A stretch of DNA of 64,000 bases from Phycisphaeraceae bacterium. GTDB lineage: Bacteria > Planctomycetota > Phycisphaerae > Phycisphaerales > Phycisphaeraceae. Positions 16,970 to 25,454 of this stretch are shown here, piece by piece. Location: contig JANQSF010000069.1 in assembly GCA_028284155.1 (NCBI GenBank), positions 1-64,000 on the forward strand. The letters run 5' to 3'. The notes under the pieces were generated by a model. It was not told the DNA's origin and did not search any database. It worked only from the letters and a program-made list of their open reading frames with translations. The position numbers and the translations under genes were made by a program. The first letter of the stretch is position 1. Every line of letters starts with the position of its first letter.

Positions 16970-17410
16970 TCATGGTTCCTCGGTGAACCAGGACGAGAGA
17001 TTGATCACAGCGCTACGCATGGCATCGGTCGATTCGACGACCTTACGGCTCAGTACTTCGACCAAATCCTCTTGATTGGGCTGGCCCAGTGCCAACCGGT
17101 AGAGCAACCGCTGCTCTTTCATCCAAGACAGCCAGTTTGCCTGCTCGCTGGTGGGGAGATCGAATGCGTAACGATGCACTCCACCTCCCTTGCATACCCA
17201 CCATGGCGCCAAGCCCGATTCATCGGTCAGTCGTTCACCGGCCAGTCGCTCGATGGATGACCAAGGGCTTTCGTCATCGGCACGCGCCAATGCCGCGTCG
17301 GCGCTGAGGTCATCGGCCACCGCCCGTCGGATGGATAGTCCGCCGAATCGCTGAATGCGTCCCTCACGCTGTTCCAGATCGACCGGGTTCTGTCCCTCGG
17401 AAATGTCCGA
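16970..17410 (-). pseudogene. C-terminal remnant of an SNF2-type helicase
   Basis: 146 codons are open downstream of an in-frame TAA at 17411-17413. The remnant begins SDISEGQNPVDLEQREGRIQ, which is helicase motif VI (QREGRIQR) of the SNF2-like helicases seen in DISARM-type and related defence loci. It continues with PWWVCKGG, LPTSEQANWLSWMKEQRLLY and RLALGQPNQEDL, the typical C-terminal tail of that family. The rest of a protein of about 1000 residues is missing: the upstream side ends within 30 bp at the neighbouring coiled-coil gene. GTG at 17320 would give a 116-residue product but would lack motif VI, so I call it a remnant. Confidence 0.75.
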
Positions 17411-17439
17411 TTACGCGCCACAGAGGTGTGCGACGCTCT

Positions 17440-18411
17440 TCAGTCAAACACGGGCTGCAACAAGAACTCGTGCTGGTAGTAAGCGATGTTGTTCACTTCC
17501 AGCTCGCCCGACTTGGTCCGTTCGGATGGTCTGCTGCCGCTGGCGACGTCCTGGACCAAGGCGGTGAGGTCGACTTCGTTTGTGTGGATGGTCTCGCCCG
17601 GGTAGCTTCCCTTTAAGACAATCCGGAAAGTCGCCTTGGGTTCGATTTCGGCCAGGGGGATATCGAGGTGACTGCCGGGAAACGTATCTGCCCCGGACCG
17701 GGCGATGGGCATGTCGGGGGCGTTGAAGGCCTTCCACGCTTTGCCATTGATGAAGACGGTGGCTTCGTAATGGGGTTTCCTGTCGGCCCATCGACCGCGT
17801 CCTTTCTGGTCCGAGGTGTGGACACGAAGAAAGGCGATCCGTGTCCAGGTCACTCGTACGGCGACAGGCTTCGGCGCGTCTAGGTTGCTCTGGAGCACGT
17901 CGGTAGCCGTTTTCAGTCCGACCTGTACGGAGGCTGACTCCATGAAGCTCCGGGCGGCGCTCCTGGCCAGTGTGTCCGTCGGCGATTTGTCTAGCAACGT
18001 AAACATCCGTTTGATCTGTGCGTCCCGTTCGAGCAGCTGTGCTTGCGCGGTGTTCAGCTTGTCAGCGGTCGCCTTGGCGGCCTTGCGGGATTCATTAGTC
18101 GTCTGCGCGGCGAGCCTCTGCTCCTCCAAGGCATGTCGCTTTTCGTTGAGCGCAACCTCGCTCCTTTGCAAAGCCAGCGATTCCTGCGTTCGGGACGCAT
18201 TGAGCTTGTCACTCTCCCGTCCGGCGTAGTACTCACCGACACCGACCATTCCTGCCACCAAGAGCACGATGGCTGTGAACCAAGGGACGCCAGTCTCGGT
18301 GAGGGAGCGCCACGTGCTGGTCAACCGCTTGTTCTCGTGCTCGAGTTTTCGGTTTTCGAGTTCCTTCTGTCGAATCTCGAGTTCGTGTAGTTTTTTCGGG
18401 GTGTCCGGCAT
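17440..18411 (-). CDS. Membrane-anchored coiled-coil protein, unknown
   Basis: 323 residues. A charged N-terminal coiled coil (KLHELEIRQKELENRKLEHE) is followed by one membrane segment (WFTAIVLLVAGMVGVGEYY, about residues 45-65). A long Ala-, Glu- and Gln-rich coiled coil runs to about 165. The C-terminal domain is beta-rich and contains VRVTWTRIAFLRVH and EATVFINGKAWKAF. ATG at 18411 is chosen because the frame upstream is Arg- and Pro-rich and not protein-like. The C-terminal part is probably outside the cytoplasm. No family recognised. It ends next to the helicase remnant, so this is where the older chromosomal sequence seems to resume. Confidence 0.7.
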   Translation of the reverse strand: MPDTPKKLHELEIRQKELENRKLEHENKRLTSTWRSLTETGVPWFTAIVLLVAGMVGVGEYYAGRESDKLNASRTQESLALQRSEVALNEKRHALEEQRLAAQTTNESRKAAKATADKLNTAQAQLLERDAQIKRMFTLLDKSPTDTLARSAARSFMESASVQVGLKTATDVLQSNLDAPKPVAVRVTWTRIAFLRVHTSDQKGRGRWADRKPHYEATVFINGKAWKAFNAPDMPIARSGADTFPGSHLDIPLAEIEPKATFRIVLKGSYPGETIHTNEVDLTALVQDVASGSRPSERTKSGELEVNNIAYYQHEFLLQPVFD

Positions 18412-18526
18412 GGTTGGCCCTTCGTAGGGACGTTGTCGGCGAGGAGGTTGGGGGCTGACGCGTTGGCATGGAGGAATCACGGAATCGTGTGGGTGCTCAC
18501 AACGGCCGGCGTACAGCGTGCGCGAC

Positions 18527-19429
18527 CTAGTCGTCGTCCTCGTCGGCGATGTCGAATCGCGCAATGAGTGGCAGGTGATCGGACACCTGCAGCGAATAGC
18601 CCTTTAGCGTGTAGCGCATTGCCCGGTGAAGCGGGAAGATCCGCAGGCTGCCGTCGATGTATTCCTGAGTGTGTTCGGCGCTGACCGCGTAGCCGTCGAG
18701 GAGGTTACCGATCCGGCCGCCGCTGATGTGCGTGCCCTGGTCCGCCAGGTCGATACTGGAGATGAATTCGAGCTTGCCGTCCGGATTCAGTTTTTCGAAG
18801 TTCTCCTGGTCGTGACGCGGGTGCCCGGACCGCTTGGGGATCATGTTGTAATCGCCGACTACCAGGAAGTCCTGCTCGGGTCCGTTGTCGTGCTGGTCAA
18901 TCCACGCGGCGATCGCCGCGCATTGCGCGGACCGTTCTCTCCGGTCTTGAGCGCTCCGGCTGGATTTCAGGTGCACGCCGATTAAGAAGAAGTCGAACTG
19001 GCCGATCTTGACCTTGGCTCTGACCGCGTTGCGGCAATTCGGGTTGTTCAGGTTGGAGCCGGGAATGATCCCCGCGTCTGTAACAGTTACGCCCTGCTTG
19101 AATAGAATGGCGATCTTCATGTCGTCTGGCTGCTCAGCGCCGGTGGGCATGATCAACTGATAGTCGGAGCCCCATTCATTCAGCAGGTCAACCACCGCTT
19201 GGAATTTCTCATGGGGCAGGACTTCTGACAAAACGATGATCTCGGCATCGATGTAGCTGAGTCCGGTGGCGATCCGTTCGGCGCGGGCATCGGTGATCGA
19301 CGGTATCCCCTTGATGTTCCAGCACGCCACGGTGGCGGTCATGTCCTTCGGTACGGCGGCCACCGACGGCGCGGCCAAGGCGAGGGCCGCCGCGGTCAAC
19401 AAGACATGTATTGTGCTGGTGCGTGTCAT
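18527..19429 (-). CDS. Secreted endonuclease/exonuclease/phosphatase-family hydrolase
   Basis: 300 residues. The signal peptide is clear: MTRTSTIHVLLTAAALALAA then PSVAA. The mature part follows the EEP (DNase I-like) order: ACWNIKG with the conserved Asn, VLSEVL with the metal-binding Glu, FLIGVHLKSSRS, VVGDYNMIP with the Asp and Asn pair, and a terminal SDHLPL with the catalytic Asp-His. Substrate (DNA, RNA, phosphoester or lipid) cannot be told. ATG at 19429 is preferred to ATG at 19456 because it gives a standard signal peptide. It lies 115 bp upstream of the coiled-coil membrane gene in the same direction. Confidence 0.85.
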   Translation of the reverse strand: MTRTSTIHVLLTAAALALAAPSVAAVPKDMTATVACWNIKGIPSITDARAERIATGLSYIDAEIIVLSEVLPHEKFQAVVDLLNEWGSDYQLIMPTGAEQPDDMKIAILFKQGVTVTDAGIIPGSNLNNPNCRNAVRAKVKIGQFDFFLIGVHLKSSRSAQDRRERSAQCAAIAAWIDQHDNGPEQDFLVVGDYNMIPKRSGHPRHDQENFEKLNPDGKLEFISSIDLADQGTHISGGRIGNLLDGYAVSAEHTQEYIDGSLRIFPLHRAMRYTLKGYSLQVSDHLPLIARFDIADEDDD

Positions 19430-19687
19430 GACGGAGTCCCTAGAGGGCAGGTACAAGCGTGTTATGGTTGGCGTCGATCGAATGATCCCCGGTTGACGGA
19501 AGGCGCGCCCCTCCCCAAGACCTATGCATCAGCGGGCGGGGCCGTGCGCACTGCTGTGAAGTCGATCGCTTAGGCTGCCACGCGCGCACGGTTTGTATGC
19601 CGTCGCCATAGGCAATGGTGTGGTGTCGCACATGCCAGGTCCGTCGCGTCAGAGCGGCAGCGGACCGGCGAGACGCACCGACGTCCT

Positions 19688-20377
19688 TTGAGTCAAACTT
19701 CGGAGCTACGCAACGTGGAGTCGACCCTTGAGATTCTGGGCATACTCTTCTTCATGTTGCTGGTGCTTTCCGCGGCGGTTGAAGTGGTCCTGGAATCGTT
19801 CCGGGGGTTGCTGGAACGGTTCGGCGTAACGTGGATGAAGAGCAAGGTTTCGCTGGAGCAGTCCTTGGCGCTCGCCAAGGAATTCCTACCCAGCGACGCG
19901 GCGGGTCAAGCGGAGGTGATGGCGCGGGTCGAGGCGGTCAAGGCGGCGGCGGGGCAACTTGGGGAGACGGTGACGACGAAGCTGTTGGCATTGGACGAAC
20001 TGAAGAAAAACCTAGAGGGCGGTGGATTGCCGGTGGACGCGCTCGGGCAGCTGAACGCTGTTGCGGCGCAGGTGAGTCTGGAATTGACTCGGAACGAGCG
20101 CGCGCGCGTTTTCACGGTCCGCTTCCTGGCCGCCGTGTTGGGGTGCTTGTTGGTTTGGATGTCGCACTTTCATGTTTTCGAACTGGTCGCCAACACCGAG
20201 ATAGCGCGCTCCCTAATGTCGCAGACGACCCGAGACGCGTTGAAGGGGGAGGTGGTCAATATCTTCGCGGGCGGCCTAGCCGCTGGCGCCGGCAGTTCAT
20301 ATTGGCATGATCAGTTGGACAAGGTCCGTTCTTTGAAGGCGGCTGCTGGGAATATCAAGACCCTGCGGTCGCGATGA
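19688..20377 (+). CDS. Small integral membrane protein, unknown
   Basis: 229 residues. A strong hydrophobic segment sits near the N-terminus (LEILGILFFMLLVLSAAVEV, residues 14-33). An amphipathic central domain of about 100 residues contains LDELKKNLEGGGLPVDALGQ. A second hydrophobic segment follows (FLAAVLGCLLVWMSHFHVFE), then a Gly- and Ala-rich one (IFAGGLAAGAGSSYWHD). The TTG start at 19688 gives a full first membrane helix. It stands alone on the plus strand, divergent from the EEP hydrolase. No family recognised. Confidence 0.65.
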   Translation: MSQTSELRNVESTLEILGILFFMLLVLSAAVEVVLESFRGLLERFGVTWMKSKVSLEQSLALAKEFLPSDAAGQAEVMARVEAVKAAAGQLGETVTTKLLALDELKKNLEGGGLPVDALGQLNAVAAQVSLELTRNERARVFTVRFLAAVLGCLLVWMSHFHVFELVANTEIARSLMSQTTRDALKGEVVNIFAGGLAAGAGSSYWHDQLDKVRSLKAAAGNIKTLRSR

Positions 20378-20759
20378 TCCCAGAGACGGTAAGCCGGGGT
20401 CAGGGGCCAGCCAGGTGTGTAGCGGACATATGGCTGTGAGACCGGATTGGATCACGAACCAACACGAAACATGGTCCGTTCCGCGCTTGCGCTTGCCGGT
20501 TGTGAATGTTGTATATGTAAGCATCGATGCACGCAATTCCCACAGAAACACGGCGCCATTTTGATACCGTTGTCAAAGTATATACAACTTCTACTCTGAT
20601 TCGACATAGAAACACCCGGTCTGTTAGCGAATCTCCCACTCTTGCTGTGGCGTACGTCCCCCCAATGCGGACTCACGTCTCCCAAAGCAGTCACAGGACG
20701 ATGCCTTAAGGCGGCGCCGTTTTGCGGCACGCACAAACAACGGGCCCGCCCTGAGTGCG
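20378..20759. other. Intergenic stretch without gene
   Basis: 380 bp between convergent genes. Composition is more AT-rich in the middle (around 20570-20600). I see no convincing coding frame and no clear terminator. Confidence 0.4.
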
Positions 20760-20954
20760 TCAGGCTTTTTTGAAGTGAGACTGACGCATGATGCCCTTCT
20801 TGCCGTTGATCAGCTCGACCCGGCGGAAGCCACTTCTCGCGTTGCCGCCACGCAGTTTAAGACGGGTGCCCGCAGCGATGTTTTCGACTCCGCTTCTGGT
20901 CAGTAGCTTTGCCCCTGGCTTCGTGACGTAAGGGTACTCACTTGCATTCGGCAT
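20760..20954 (-). CDS. Small SH3b-like protein, hypothetical
   Basis: 64 residues, basic. The pattern VTKPGAKLLTR, AAGTRLKLRGG, FRRVELINGKKGIMRQSHF resembles a bacterial SH3 fold: a strand, a charged turn, a strand, then NGKKGIM as in the usual G-W-V/I-x-x-x-L end. ATG at 20954 has a GGGG upstream. It lacks a signal peptide. It lies about 70 bp downstream of the lipoprotein pair and could be the last gene of that unit. The call rests on a short match. Confidence 0.5.
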   Translation of the reverse strand: MPNASEYPYVTKPGAKLLTRSGVENIAAGTRLKLRGGNARSGFRRVELINGKKGIMRQSHFKKA

Positions 20955-21025
20955 GGCTGGCCCCGATCGGTTTGAGTCCGTTGTTCAGAAACGCCTTTTA
21001 CAGGAAGCATGCAAACCCTGTCAGG

Positions 21026-22813
21026 TCAAGTCTCGTCCTCTCCAGCTTCGCTCTCTACTGTTGCCGGTTCCGCTTTGTCGAGTTTGTTCGCGGCCGCCTT
21101 GATCTTTTCCTGAACCTTGCTCGTATCAGAGTAATCTTCGGTGTCGAGCAGGGTACGCAGCGCTTCCTGCAGCTTTTCCCTTTCCCCCTTGGCCTTGGCG
21201 AGCGCGTCGTCGCGCTGGTTTCGGAGGTTGATCAGATTGGTGTCCGCCTGGGTACCCTGCGCCGCGCCGGTCGGTAGGCCGTAGACGTCGGCAAGCGCGA
21301 AAAACGCCTGTTGGAAAAGCTGGCCGTTCGCGACGACGAACTTCGTGGGGTCGAAAGCCGAGCTTTTGAGGATCGGCTTGCCCATGTTTTCGAAGTAGAT
21401 GACCACGTCGTGGTTACCGGTGCGGCCCTTGCTGTAGGCCTCGGCGAAACGCTGCCAGCGCTCGGGCTGGTCCGGCTTGGTGATCACGTCAATCGCCTTG
21501 ACGGTCATCACGCTCTGCATGACTTCGTTGACGATCGGGCCGAGATTGACATCCGCCGTCAAGGCCGAGTATGTCACTTGGTAGCCGGCCTTGGCGGTAG
21601 TTTGAATGGCTGCGACGAGCGTGCCGGCGTCGGACAGGAATAATTCGTCAGGCAGACCGAGGAAGAGGTATTTAAGGTGGTTTGCGTCTGTGATCGACGT
21701 CGCCCTCGCGACCGTGTGCTCATTGAGCGTTACGCCCCATTCCGCCACAGTTGGTCCGAAGGAATCGTCCCTAAGCGCCTCAAGGATCGCATTGACGACT
21801 TCTCGGCTGGATGCGTAAACCTCCTTATATCTGCCAAAGTCTACTTCCTCACCTTCGTCTAGCATGATCTTCAGTTCGAGCACATGCTGAAAGGCTGCGC
21901 TCGTGGCAAGTGCCAGCTGTTCTTTCACGCTCCTGTTCTCACTCTTCTCGATAACAGATTCAAGCAGGTCGCTCAAGCCTTCGCCTTCTCGGAAGGCCTC
22001 CAGTATCTTGCCTTTCAGAGCCTCTCCGATCATTGCTTCCGCCGCTGCCTTTTCGATACCCTTGTCTATGGCGGCGGAGGTCGCTCCCGCGACCTCGCGA
22101 AGATAGCTGCCCGGCAGGCCGGACTGGGATAGGCTTGCCAACGCATCGCGCAATGCACTGATTCGTACGCGCAGGTCCTCGAGGTCTTGCTTTGCGGGCT
22201 TGGTCTGCGCCTTGGCCTGCTTCAAACGTATGTCGAACAGATTCCACTGCCTCAGCACGGCGTCCTGCTTCGTCAGCCAGGCCCGCAGGCTGTCGACCGT
22301 CTCCTGAGCCTGTTTATCGACCTCGTCTTCTTCATCCCCGTTATCTGCACCATCGGCGACAGCGGCGGCGTTCGGGGTAGCGTCGCCAGGGTCCTCGTCA
22401 TTGACTTCGCCCCGTGGCGCCAGCAGTTGATCCAACCCATCGACAAACTCACCCGCCCGCACACGCTGATCGGCGAGTGCCTGCATTGGACCATCCAACT
22501 GCGTGGCGATGGCCTGGAAACTTCCGATGTCGTCCAGTTGCATCTGCTGGATCTGGCGGCGCAGCGCGGTCTCTCGGCTGAGCTTGAATCGTGCGTTATC
22601 CTTGTCGTCAGGGATATAGACATCGACCTCAACCCCAATCTTGGACTCTGTCGCAACCTGTGTGGCGATGAGCGTAGCCCCTGTCGTTCCGGCGATGGCG
22701 ACGGCGACCGTTTCACCTGTCGTGCTGCAGCCGGCAATTGGGATGACCAATGGCAACAGCAGCGCCATGAGGCATGAATTCCGAGCGGTATTGAAGCTAG
22801 TCCTGTATTTCAT
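21026..22813 (-). CDS. Large lipoprotein with helical domains, unknown
   Basis: 595 residues. A lipoprotein signal sequence ends in IPIAGC (Cys29). A Gly- and Ala-rich stretch (VAVAIAGTTGATLIATQVAT) follows and might insert in a membrane. Then come an acidic Asp- and Glu-rich linker near 140-160, long amphipathic helices, and a domain with GNHDVVIYFENMGKPI and KFVVANGQLFQQAFFALADV. The C-terminus is a charged helix. The start overlaps the end of the upstream lipoprotein gene by 4 bp (ATGA), so the pair is one translational unit. Both carry lipoboxes and probably work together at the periplasmic face. No family recognised. Confidence 0.7.
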   Translation of the reverse strand: MKYRTSFNTARNSCLMALLLPLVIPIAGCSTTGETVAVAIAGTTGATLIATQVATESKIGVEVDVYIPDDKDNARFKLSRETALRRQIQQMQLDDIGSFQAIATQLDGPMQALADQRVRAGEFVDGLDQLLAPRGEVNDEDPGDATPNAAAVADGADNGDEEDEVDKQAQETVDSLRAWLTKQDAVLRQWNLFDIRLKQAKAQTKPAKQDLEDLRVRISALRDALASLSQSGLPGSYLREVAGATSAAIDKGIEKAAAEAMIGEALKGKILEAFREGEGLSDLLESVIEKSENRSVKEQLALATSAAFQHVLELKIMLDEGEEVDFGRYKEVYASSREVVNAILEALRDDSFGPTVAEWGVTLNEHTVARATSITDANHLKYLFLGLPDELFLSDAGTLVAAIQTTAKAGYQVTYSALTADVNLGPIVNEVMQSVMTVKAIDVITKPDQPERWQRFAEAYSKGRTGNHDVVIYFENMGKPILKSSAFDPTKFVVANGQLFQQAFFALADVYGLPTGAAQGTQADTNLINLRNQRDDALAKAKGEREKLQEALRTLLDTEDYSDTSKVQEKIKAAANKLDKAEPATVESEAGEDET

Positions 22814-23601
22814 GACCCACTCCCGTTCTTCATGCCTTCGAGCACGCCTTTGAGCACTCTTATGGCGTCATTCAATTCGGCATCCATAGACTGCTCGTTC
22901 ACGGCTGGCGCGTCGAAGATGACTCCGGCGGCTTGCAGCGATGCAATGACTGCCTGAATCAGCTTGCGTTTGCGTGCGGTAGCGTCGTCATCGGGCTTGA
23001 TGCCGTTTGCCGCATCTGTCAGTGCCTTTTGTGCAGCTTCGTTGGCCTTCTCGGCCTGCTTGGCGTTGCCTTGTGCGCTGATGAGGCCCGTGTACGCATC
23101 CTGACCTGCGGCGGCACCGATGATTCGGGCCATCGCCTGCCCGGTTGTTCGGCTCTGGGAGAAGGCCGAGATCTGTGAGGCGATCGCGTCGGCGTTGGAC
23201 CCATAGAGAATGGTGAATCGCTGGTTTTGCTCAACCTGTCTCACACGACCAGTCACGGGATTGACCTCCAACACGACGTTGGCCGGGTCGTTTGGGATTC
23301 TCTTGCGTGTGACGGCCTCATTTGGTTTCACCATGCCAAATAGACTCTGTAATGCCGACGCGTCGTAGAAGCCAGTCTGCAAGTTCGTCCGGCTCAAGCG
23401 CGACTCGCCCGTGACCTTGACGCGGTAGAATTTCAAGACCGGTTCCTTATCATCTAGGTCAGCGGCTGCGAAGTAGCTGGTCATAGAGGCTTGGTTGCAG
23501 CCAGCGGCGTTCAGCAAAACAGCCAGCACTACGAAGACCAGTCCATTGGTATGGCGGCGTGGTCCGTCGGGGCACTTTTCGTCATCATTGCAGGTGCACA
23601 C
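22810..23601 (-). CDS. Lipoprotein, partner of the downstream lipoprotein
   Basis: 263 residues from a GTG start that places a hydrophobic run and the lipobox LLNAAGC at the N-terminus. The frame is open further upstream to 23721, but that extension is Cys- and Lys-rich and would put 74 residues before the lipobox Cys. The mature part contains VNPVTGRVRQVEQNQRFTIL and an Ala- and Lys-rich helix (QGNAKQAEKANEAAQKALTD). It ends SMDAELNDAIRVLKGVLEGM. It overlaps the next gene by 4 bp. Function unknown. Confidence 0.6.
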   Translation of the reverse strand: MCTCNDDEKCPDGPRRHTNGLVFVVLAVLLNAAGCNQASMTSYFAAADLDDKEPVLKFYRVKVTGESRLSRTNLQTGFYDASALQSLFGMVKPNEAVTRKRIPNDPANVVLEVNPVTGRVRQVEQNQRFTILYGSNADAIASQISAFSQSRTTGQAMARIIGAAAGQDAYTGLISAQGNAKQAEKANEAAQKALTDAANGIKPDDDATARKRKLIQAVIASLQAAGVIFDAPAVNEQSMDAELNDAIRVLKGVLEGMKNGSGS

Positions 23602-24618
23602 TGTGATGTCCTTGCTATCGCCCGCTCTGCGTTGTAGTAGTTGAGATTGGCCAGTACTTTTCAACGCCGTGACATGCTTATCTTTGTCTAAACAAGACTT
23701 AAATGTCCTCCGGTCAAGCATTGGTTGCGCTCCCTCTGATGATGAGAAAAGGGGGACACAGTCCTAGTTACGCGACACAGTCTTATGGCGTATGAACGAA
23801 CGCAAGGAACCGTGCGCGGAATTCCTCGACAATGCTGTCAGTTCTTTGTCGTTTGCTTGCAGAATAGCTGCTCTATGCCTGAACGGAGCCGAGCCGCAGT
23901 GGCATGGGTGCAATCAATCTGGAGTTCCTGTCTAGTCTGGGATCCGACAATCGACAATTCTTGGGGGTCGTGTGCTTCAAACCTCACGACATATACGACC
24001 GAGAGGCAGGCAATGAGAAGCTAAGAGCTCGGCAATCTCAGACCGGCCAAAACTGGAAGAGATCAATTAGGTCCTGCTCTTGAGGGAAGACTCGGCGGCA
24101 TTAGTCCATGCGACCGACATGCCGTCGATAATTGTGATGGTCCGATCCATACGTTTGTCCAAACTCGGTTTGATACTGGGCACGTGACGCTTACAGCGTT
24201 GCGTCGCACGCGATGGACCCAACACATTGCACGCCCGGCGTTCAGTGACGATATGGCGTCTCGACGTGTCACGCACGTCATGGACCGCAAGCCGTCGCTT
24301 GGCCGGGCTCATGCCAAGCAGAACGTTGTCCTAGTTCGAGTTGACAAATCGACCCCAGCTGAGGAGCCCGCCGTGGCCGCGAGGGGTGAAGGTGCTCCAC
24401 TCAAGGCACGTATGCGCCGTGCCAATTGAGCTTGCGTAAGCGGACGCAGTGGTGTCCGACGCTACGGCGTGTGGTCGTCAAGTCCTCAGCGGCTGACGGA
24501 TGGGGCATCGCGAGGCCCCTCCTTCATTGCGTTGCCAGAACGCTGGTATTGTGTGGAGGCTTGACCGGGTAGAATGCGCCGGGGCGTCCATGTCCTAGTC
24601 AACCGGGTGATAGTGCTT
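23602..24618. other. 1-kb stretch without a supported gene
   Basis: Frames in this stretch are short and have basic, irregular composition with no initiation signal. It separates the lipoprotein pair (minus strand) from the sigma factor-kinase pair (plus strand), so it should contain the promoters of both. I could not pick a convincing consensus. Confidence 0.4.
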
Positions 24619-25386
24619 ATGAGTACCGAGGATGGTTCAGGTCCGAATGCAAGTGGTCCTCTGACACGCTGGGGCGACATCCGTGCAGCCAAAGACAGTT
24701 CTAACCCTCGTAGTCGAGAGGCCTTGGCACAGTTGATCGAGCGCTACGAGCCGGTCCTGAGACTCTTTTATCGTGGTGTGTTTCCGCACGTGCCTCGGTT
24801 GGACGAAGACGATCTGATTCAGAGTTTTCTCACGGACTACTTTGTCGCGCAGCGCCTGCTGGAATCGGCGGACCGTTCCCGAGGGCGCTTCAGGAGTCTG
24901 CTGTTTACGGCGTTCCGTAATCACGTGTTAATGGAATTGCGACGGGACAAGCGGTTACGTGTGGTCGTGGGATTGGATAACTTCGAAACAGCCGGGCAGT
25001 CGCAGGCGTCGGTTGGAGGTATTACGACAAACCAGGAGACTGTCGCGTGGGCACGTTACGTGCTTGACGAGACGCTGCGTCGCTTGGAGGTCGACTGCCG
25101 CAGTCGTGGGCGCACGCACGTGTGGGAGGTCTTTCGACGCCGCCTCATTGTGCCGGCGTGGGAAAGTATGCCGGCTGCGGGGCACGACGTGCTGGCTCAG
25201 GAGTTGGGCCTTGCCGACGCAAGGCAATCGGAGAACCTGTTGAAGACGGCCAAGCGGCGATTCCGGCAGTTGCTTGTCGTCTTGATGGGTGAACTGGGGG
25301 TCTGTGAGGATGAAGTTGACCGGGAAGTAATGGATTTGTTGAAGACTTTCGGCGAGGTGCGCACGTTTTTGCCCGGCGAGGACTAA
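24619..25386 (+). CDS. ECF-like sigma factor paired with Ser/Thr kinase
   Basis: 255 residues. Region 2-like sequence: LIERYEPVLRLFYRGVFPHV, then DEDDLIQSFLTDYFVAQRLL, which matches the planctomycete type with a DLxQ-F motif, then GRFRSLLFTAFRNHVLMELR. A region-4-like end has AQELGLADARQSENLLKTAK and RRFRQLL. ATG at 24619 is chosen because the extension upstream is short and basic. The kinase-WD40 gene follows after about 70 bp on the same strand. ECF-type factors with adjoining Ser/Thr kinases are a known planctomycete arrangement in which the kinase is thought to control the sigma factor. Confidence 0.75.
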   Translation: MSTEDGSGPNASGPLTRWGDIRAAKDSSNPRSREALAQLIERYEPVLRLFYRGVFPHVPRLDEDDLIQSFLTDYFVAQRLLESADRSRGRFRSLLFTAFRNHVLMELRRDKRLRVVVGLDNFETAGQSQASVGGITTNQETVAWARYVLDETLRRLEVDCRSRGRTHVWEVFRRRLIVPAWESMPAAGHDVLAQELGLADARQSENLLKTAKRRFRQLLVVLMGELGVCEDEVDREVMDLLKTFGEVRTFLPGED

Positions 25387-25454
25387 TTAGATTCATGGGG
25401 ATAACCCCATTGTGTGTCCGACACTGATGGACGTGACGAGACCGGGGATTCCGG

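Noticed and set aside
17227-17421. Alternative minus-strand frame over the helicase remnant
   Set aside because: The remnant frame carries the NPVDLEQREGRI motif; this one is a shadow.
24063-24429. Short overlapping frames on both strands upstream of the sigma factor
   Set aside because: The composition is irregular and basic, there is no ribosome binding site, and no frame looks like a protein.
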